The translations under genes and the position numbers were made by a program. Positions 61,233-64,000 of a stretch of 64,000 nucleotides of DNA are shown piece by piece (positions within the stretch are counted from its first letter, which is position 1; each line of letters starts with the position of its first letter). The notes under the pieces are model-generated. The model had not been told where the DNA came from. It saw nothing but the letters and a program-made list of their open reading frames with translations, and did no database searches. Origin of the DNA: Hymenobacter glacialis (lineage in GTDB: Bacteria; Bacteroidota; Bacteroidia; Cytophagales; Hymenobacteraceae); contig NZ_MDZC01000023.1 of the NCBI RefSeq assembly GCF_001816165.1, positions 1 through 64,000 on the forward strand, written 5' to 3'.

Positions 61233-64000
61233 ATGATAGTTCGTTTTTCCCTCCCTTACCGCACCGTGTACGGTCAGCACCTGGCCGTGTGCGGCTCCCA
61301 CCCCGACCTGGGCAACTGGAAGCGCATCCAGGCGGTGCCCATGTCCTACGACGAGGCCACCACCTGCTGGCACTTTGACCTGACCATTGACGAGGCCGCT
61401 GGCGAGCAGGAGCTGACTTATAAGTACCTCCTGCTGGATGCCCGTACCAACAGCTCCCAGTGGGAATTTGGCCCCAACCGCACAGTAACCCTTGCCGCTT
61501 CGCCAAATGCCCCCCAGCGCCTGCACCTCGCCGACTACTGGCGCGCCCCCGCGCAGGACGAAAACGAGCTGCTGACCGCCGCGTTCACCGATGTGCTGTT
61601 TCGGCGCCCGGCGCCCGCAGTCCGGCCCGTTGGTAAGGGCAAAGGCAGGAAGGCCAGCACGGCGCAGGCCGCTCCCGGCCCCGCTACTCCCGCCGCGGGC
61701 GAAACCGTTTTTAGCATTCTCGCGCCGCGCGTGGAGCCGCAGCACCACCTGTGCGTGCTGGGTTCCGACCCAGCCCTGGGAGCCTGGGACAACACCAAGG
61801 CCCTGGTGCTGAGCGACGCCCAATACCCCAACTGGGAGGCCCGCGTGCAGCTGGCGGACCCCGCCGAAAACTGCTTTTATAAATACGCCATCTGGGACGC
61901 GCAGGCCGGCCATGCCCTGGACATGGAGGGCGGTGAAAACCGCGTGGTGCCTGCCACCACGGATAGCACGGCCGCCCGCATTTTCCACGACCAGGACTAC
62001 CGCTACCCCACCGCCTGGCGCGGGGCCGGGGTGGCCCTGCCCGTGTTTGCCATGCGCAGCGAAAGCGGCCTGGGCGTGGGCGAGTTCTCGGACCTGAAGC
62101 TGCTTACCGACTGGGCCGTGCAGACGGGCATGAAGCTGGTGCAGATTCTGCCCATCAACGACACCACGGCCACGCACACCTGGATGGATTCTTATCCGTA
62201 CGCCGCCATTTCGGTGTTTGCACTGCACCCGCAGTTCATTCACCTCGAAGGCATTGCCGCCCTCAAGGACAAGAAGGCCGCCCAGGAGCTGGCCGGCCTC
62301 AAGCAGGAGCTCAACGCCAGGGACTTTGTTGATTACGAGCCGGTGATGAACGCCAAGTGGCGGTTTCTAAAGCTGCTGTATAAGCAAGAAAAAAAGGCGT
62401 TCCTGGCTGACCCCGACTACCGCGCCTTCTACCAGAGCCAGGCCGAGTGGCTGGTGCCCTACGCGGCCTTTTCGGCCCTGCGCGACCGGTTTGGCACGGC
62501 CGACTTCCAGCAGTGGCCCGCCGAGTTCCAGACGCCCCAAAACCTGCACGAGCTGACCGCCGAAACTGCCGCCAACTACGACGACTTCGGCCTGTTCTTC
62601 TTCACCCAGTACCACCTCGACAAGCAGCTGCTGGCCGCCGTGAACTACGCCCGCAGCCGGGGCGTGGTGCTGAAGGGTGACCTGCCCATCGGCATCTACC
62701 GCCATTCGGTGGATGCCTGGACGCAGCCCGAGCTCTACCACATGGACCGGCAGGCCGGCGCCCCGCCGGATGATTTTTCCACCACCGGCCAGAACTGGCG
62801 CTTCCCCACCTACAACTGGGAGCGCATGGCCGCGGACGACTACAAGTGGTGGAAGCAGCGCATGGGCCACCTGGCCCGCTATTTCGACGCCCTGCGCATC
62901 GACCATATTCTGGGCTTCTTCCGCATCTGGGAAATGCCCATCGAGTCGGTAGAAGGCTTGCTGGGGCACTTTGCGCCCGCGCTGCCGCTGCACCGCCACG
63001 AGATTGAGCGCCGCCTGGGCTGGTTTAGCCACAGCCGCCTGTGCGAGCCCTACATCCGCTGGCACATGCTGCAGGACATCTTCCAGGGCGAAGCCCAGGC
63101 CGTGTTCGATGAGTACCTGGACGACGCCAGCTACGGCCACATCCACCTCAAGGAGGCCGTTGATACGCAGCGTAAAATTGAAGCCTACATCGCGGAAAAG
63201 GTAAGAGTGAAGAGTGAAGAGTTAAGAGCTGGAACGGACCCTTTAACTTTTAATTCTTCGCTTTTAACTGAGCTAAGCGACTACTTTGCCTGGCTGCAGC
63301 AGGGCCTGTTTCAACTCGTAAACGAGGTGTTGTTCGTGCCTGCCGGCGATGACTTCTACCACCCGCGCATCACCCTCAACAAAAGCTATTCCTTCCGCGA
63401 GCTGCGCTCCGACGAGGACCGCCGCCGCCTGTACGACGACATTTACCTGGACTTCTTTTTCCGCCGCCACGAGGAGTTCTGGCGCCAGCAGGGCCTGGTG
63501 AAGCTGCCGCCCGTGCGCTACGCTACCAACATGCTCATTTGCGGCGAAGACCTGGGCATGGTACCTGCCTCTGTGCCCGGCGTGATGAAAGAGCTGGGCA
63601 TGCTGGGCCTCAATATCCAGCGCATGCCCGCCAACCCCGAGACCGAATTCGGCCACCCCGATGCCGCGCCCTACCTGAGCGTGGTCACGACCAGCAGCCA
63701 CGACATGAGCACCGTGCGCGGCTGGTGGGAAGAAGACCGGGTGCGCACCCAGCGCTTTTTCGAAACCATGCTGGGCCACTGGCGCGAGGTGGCCCCGTTC
63801 TACTGCGAACCCTGGGTGGCGCGCGAAGTGCTGGTGCAGCACCTGCACGCGCCGGCCATGTGGGCCATTTTCCCGCTCCAGGACCTGCTGGCCATGGACA
63901 CGGGCCTGCGCCGGGCCAACCCCCACGAGGAGCAAATCAACGTGCCCAGCAACCCCACGCACTTCTGGAAGTATCGCCTGCACCTGCCGCTAGAGGAACT
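61233..64000 (+). CDS. malQ: 4-alpha-glucanotransferase with two starch-binding (CBM20) domains, partial
   Basis: At least 922 residues, open to the window end. Start at ATG 61233 (MIVRFSLPYRTVYGQHLAVC); an in-frame ATG at 61212 is also possible. Two CBM20 modules come first (first with LAVCGSHPDLGNWKR; second about residues 160-260 with LCVLGSDPALGAWDN), as in plant DPE2 and Bacteroidota enzymes. The GH77 catalytic part follows: LPVFAMRSESGLGVGEFSDLK, the nucleophile Asp in ALRIDHILGFFRIW, the Glu in GEDLGMVPASVP and the Asp in TTSSHDMSTVRGWW. It transfers alpha-1,4-glucan chains. Residues of about 657-679 (63202-63269) are an AT-rich insert coded by a palindromic hairpin. Confidence 0.93.
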   Translation, partial: MIVRFSLPYRTVYGQHLAVCGSHPDLGNWKRIQAVPMSYDEATTCWHFDLTIDEAAGEQELTYKYLLLDARTNSSQWEFGPNRTVTLAASPNAPQRLHLADYWRAPAQDENELLTAAFTDVLFRRPAPAVRPVGKGKGRKASTAQAAPGPATPAAGETVFSILAPRVEPQHHLCVLGSDPALGAWDNTKALVLSDAQYPNWEARVQLADPAENCFYKYAIWDAQAGHALDMEGGENRVVPATTDSTAARIFHDQDYRYPTAWRGAGVALPVFAMRSESGLGVGEFSDLKLLTDWAVQTGMKLVQILPINDTTATHTWMDSYPYAAISVFALHPQFIHLEGIAALKDKKAAQELAGLKQELNARDFVDYEPVMNAKWRFLKLLYKQEKKAFLADPDYRAFYQSQAEWLVPYAAFSALRDRFGTADFQQWPAEFQTPQNLHELTAETAANYDDFGLFFFTQYHLDKQLLAAVNYARSRGVVLKGDLPIGIYRHSVDAWTQPELYHMDRQAGAPPDDFSTTGQNWRFPTYNWERMAADDYKWWKQRMGHLARYFDALRIDHILGFFRIWEMPIESVEGLLGHFAPALPLHRHEIERRLGWFSHSRLCEPYIRWHMLQDIFQGEAQAVFDEYLDDASYGHIHLKEAVDTQRKIEAYIAEKVRVKSEELRAGTDPLTFNSSLLTELSDYFAWLQQGLFQLVNEVLFVPAGDDFYHPRITLNKSYSFRELRSDEDRRRLYDDIYLDFFFRRHEEFWRQQGLVKLPPVRYATNMLICGEDLGMVPASVPGVMKELGMLGLNIQRMPANPETEFGHPDAAPYLSVVTTSSHDMSTVRGWWEEDRVRTQRFFETMLGHWREVAPFYCEPWVAREVLVQHLHAPAMWAIFPLQDLLAMDTGLRRANPHEEQINVPSNPTHFWKYRLHLPLEE
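63202..63269 (+). repeat. Palindromic AT-rich hairpin inside the malQ coding frame
   Basis: 28-base arms 63202-63229 and 63242-63269 (GTAAGAGTGAAGAGTGAAGA... against ...CTTCGCTTTTAAC). Read as mRNA the mismatched positions are mostly G-U pairs, with one bulge and one mismatch. It keeps the reading frame and adds a low-complexity Lys/Glu/Ser/Leu stretch. Confidence 0.7.

Overview
This 64 kb window looks like a chromosomal segment of a GC-rich member of the Bacteroidota, most likely Hymenobacter or a close relative (order Cytophagales). The inference rests on TAnnTTTG-type -7 promoter boxes with short or nearly absent leaders and no obvious Shine-Dalgarno sites, on Bacteroidota-typical families (TamL/TamB, DUF4142 lipoproteins, FloA with NfeD, S9 dipeptidyl peptidase IV, OmpA with a PD40 propeller, OmpP1/FadL, CBM20-bearing 4-alpha-glucanotransferase, archaeal/eukaryotic-type ProRS) and on GC-rich codon use. 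I saw no rRNA, CRISPR array, prophage, transposase or defence island. Most of the content is housekeeping. || Layout: 0-14 kb holds lipoproteins, an orphan sensor kinase, DusB, a CPBP protease, the phospholipid genes cdsA and psd around a frameshifted glutamate dehydrogenase, a YgiC/YgiB-like pair, free-methionine-sulfoxide reductase, and divergent ribD/prmC. Long palindromic repeats are concentrated here. 13.6-24 kb holds DPP IV, surface lipoproteins, a FadL-like porin, proS, and nfeD-floA. 24-34 kb holds a PD40-OmpA protein, a large hybrid histidine kinase, rpoN, a small outer-membrane protein and asnS. 34-43 kb holds uvrA, two DUF4142 lipoproteins, a broken lipoprotein with a degenerate C-terminal copy beside it, and an AT-rich island with one lipoprotein. 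43-50 kb holds an enoyl-CoA hydratase, ispD, queA, a frameshifted FtsX/MacB-type permease, an MscS channel and a TerB-like protein. 50-64 kb holds two tRNA-Val genes, a doubly frameshifted membrane glycosyltransferase-like gene, a frameshifted acyltransferase-like gene, tamL-tamB, and the 5' part of malQ, which runs off the end. || Functional groupings: envelope lipid synthesis (CdsA, Psd) and outer-membrane biogenesis (TamL/TamB with many lipoproteins and barrels); membrane microdomains (NfeD/FloA); translation and tRNA modification (ProS, AsnS, PrmC, DusB, QueA, two tRNA-Val); cofactor and isoprenoid precursors (RibD, IspD); stress and repair (UvrA, fRMsr, MscS, YgiC-like). || Notable points: seven apparent frameshifts in six genes, including an 11-G homopolymer and a CG-repeat hairpin, which argues for sequencing error or local gene decay; a family of long palindromes, one interrupted by a second palindromic element flanked by an 8-bp direct repeat; G-U-rich hairpin elements, one lying in frame inside malQ; an AT-rich lipoprotein island; and a TamL start-site ambiguity. 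I found no clear case for a wholly new system; the best novelty candidates are the repeat families.
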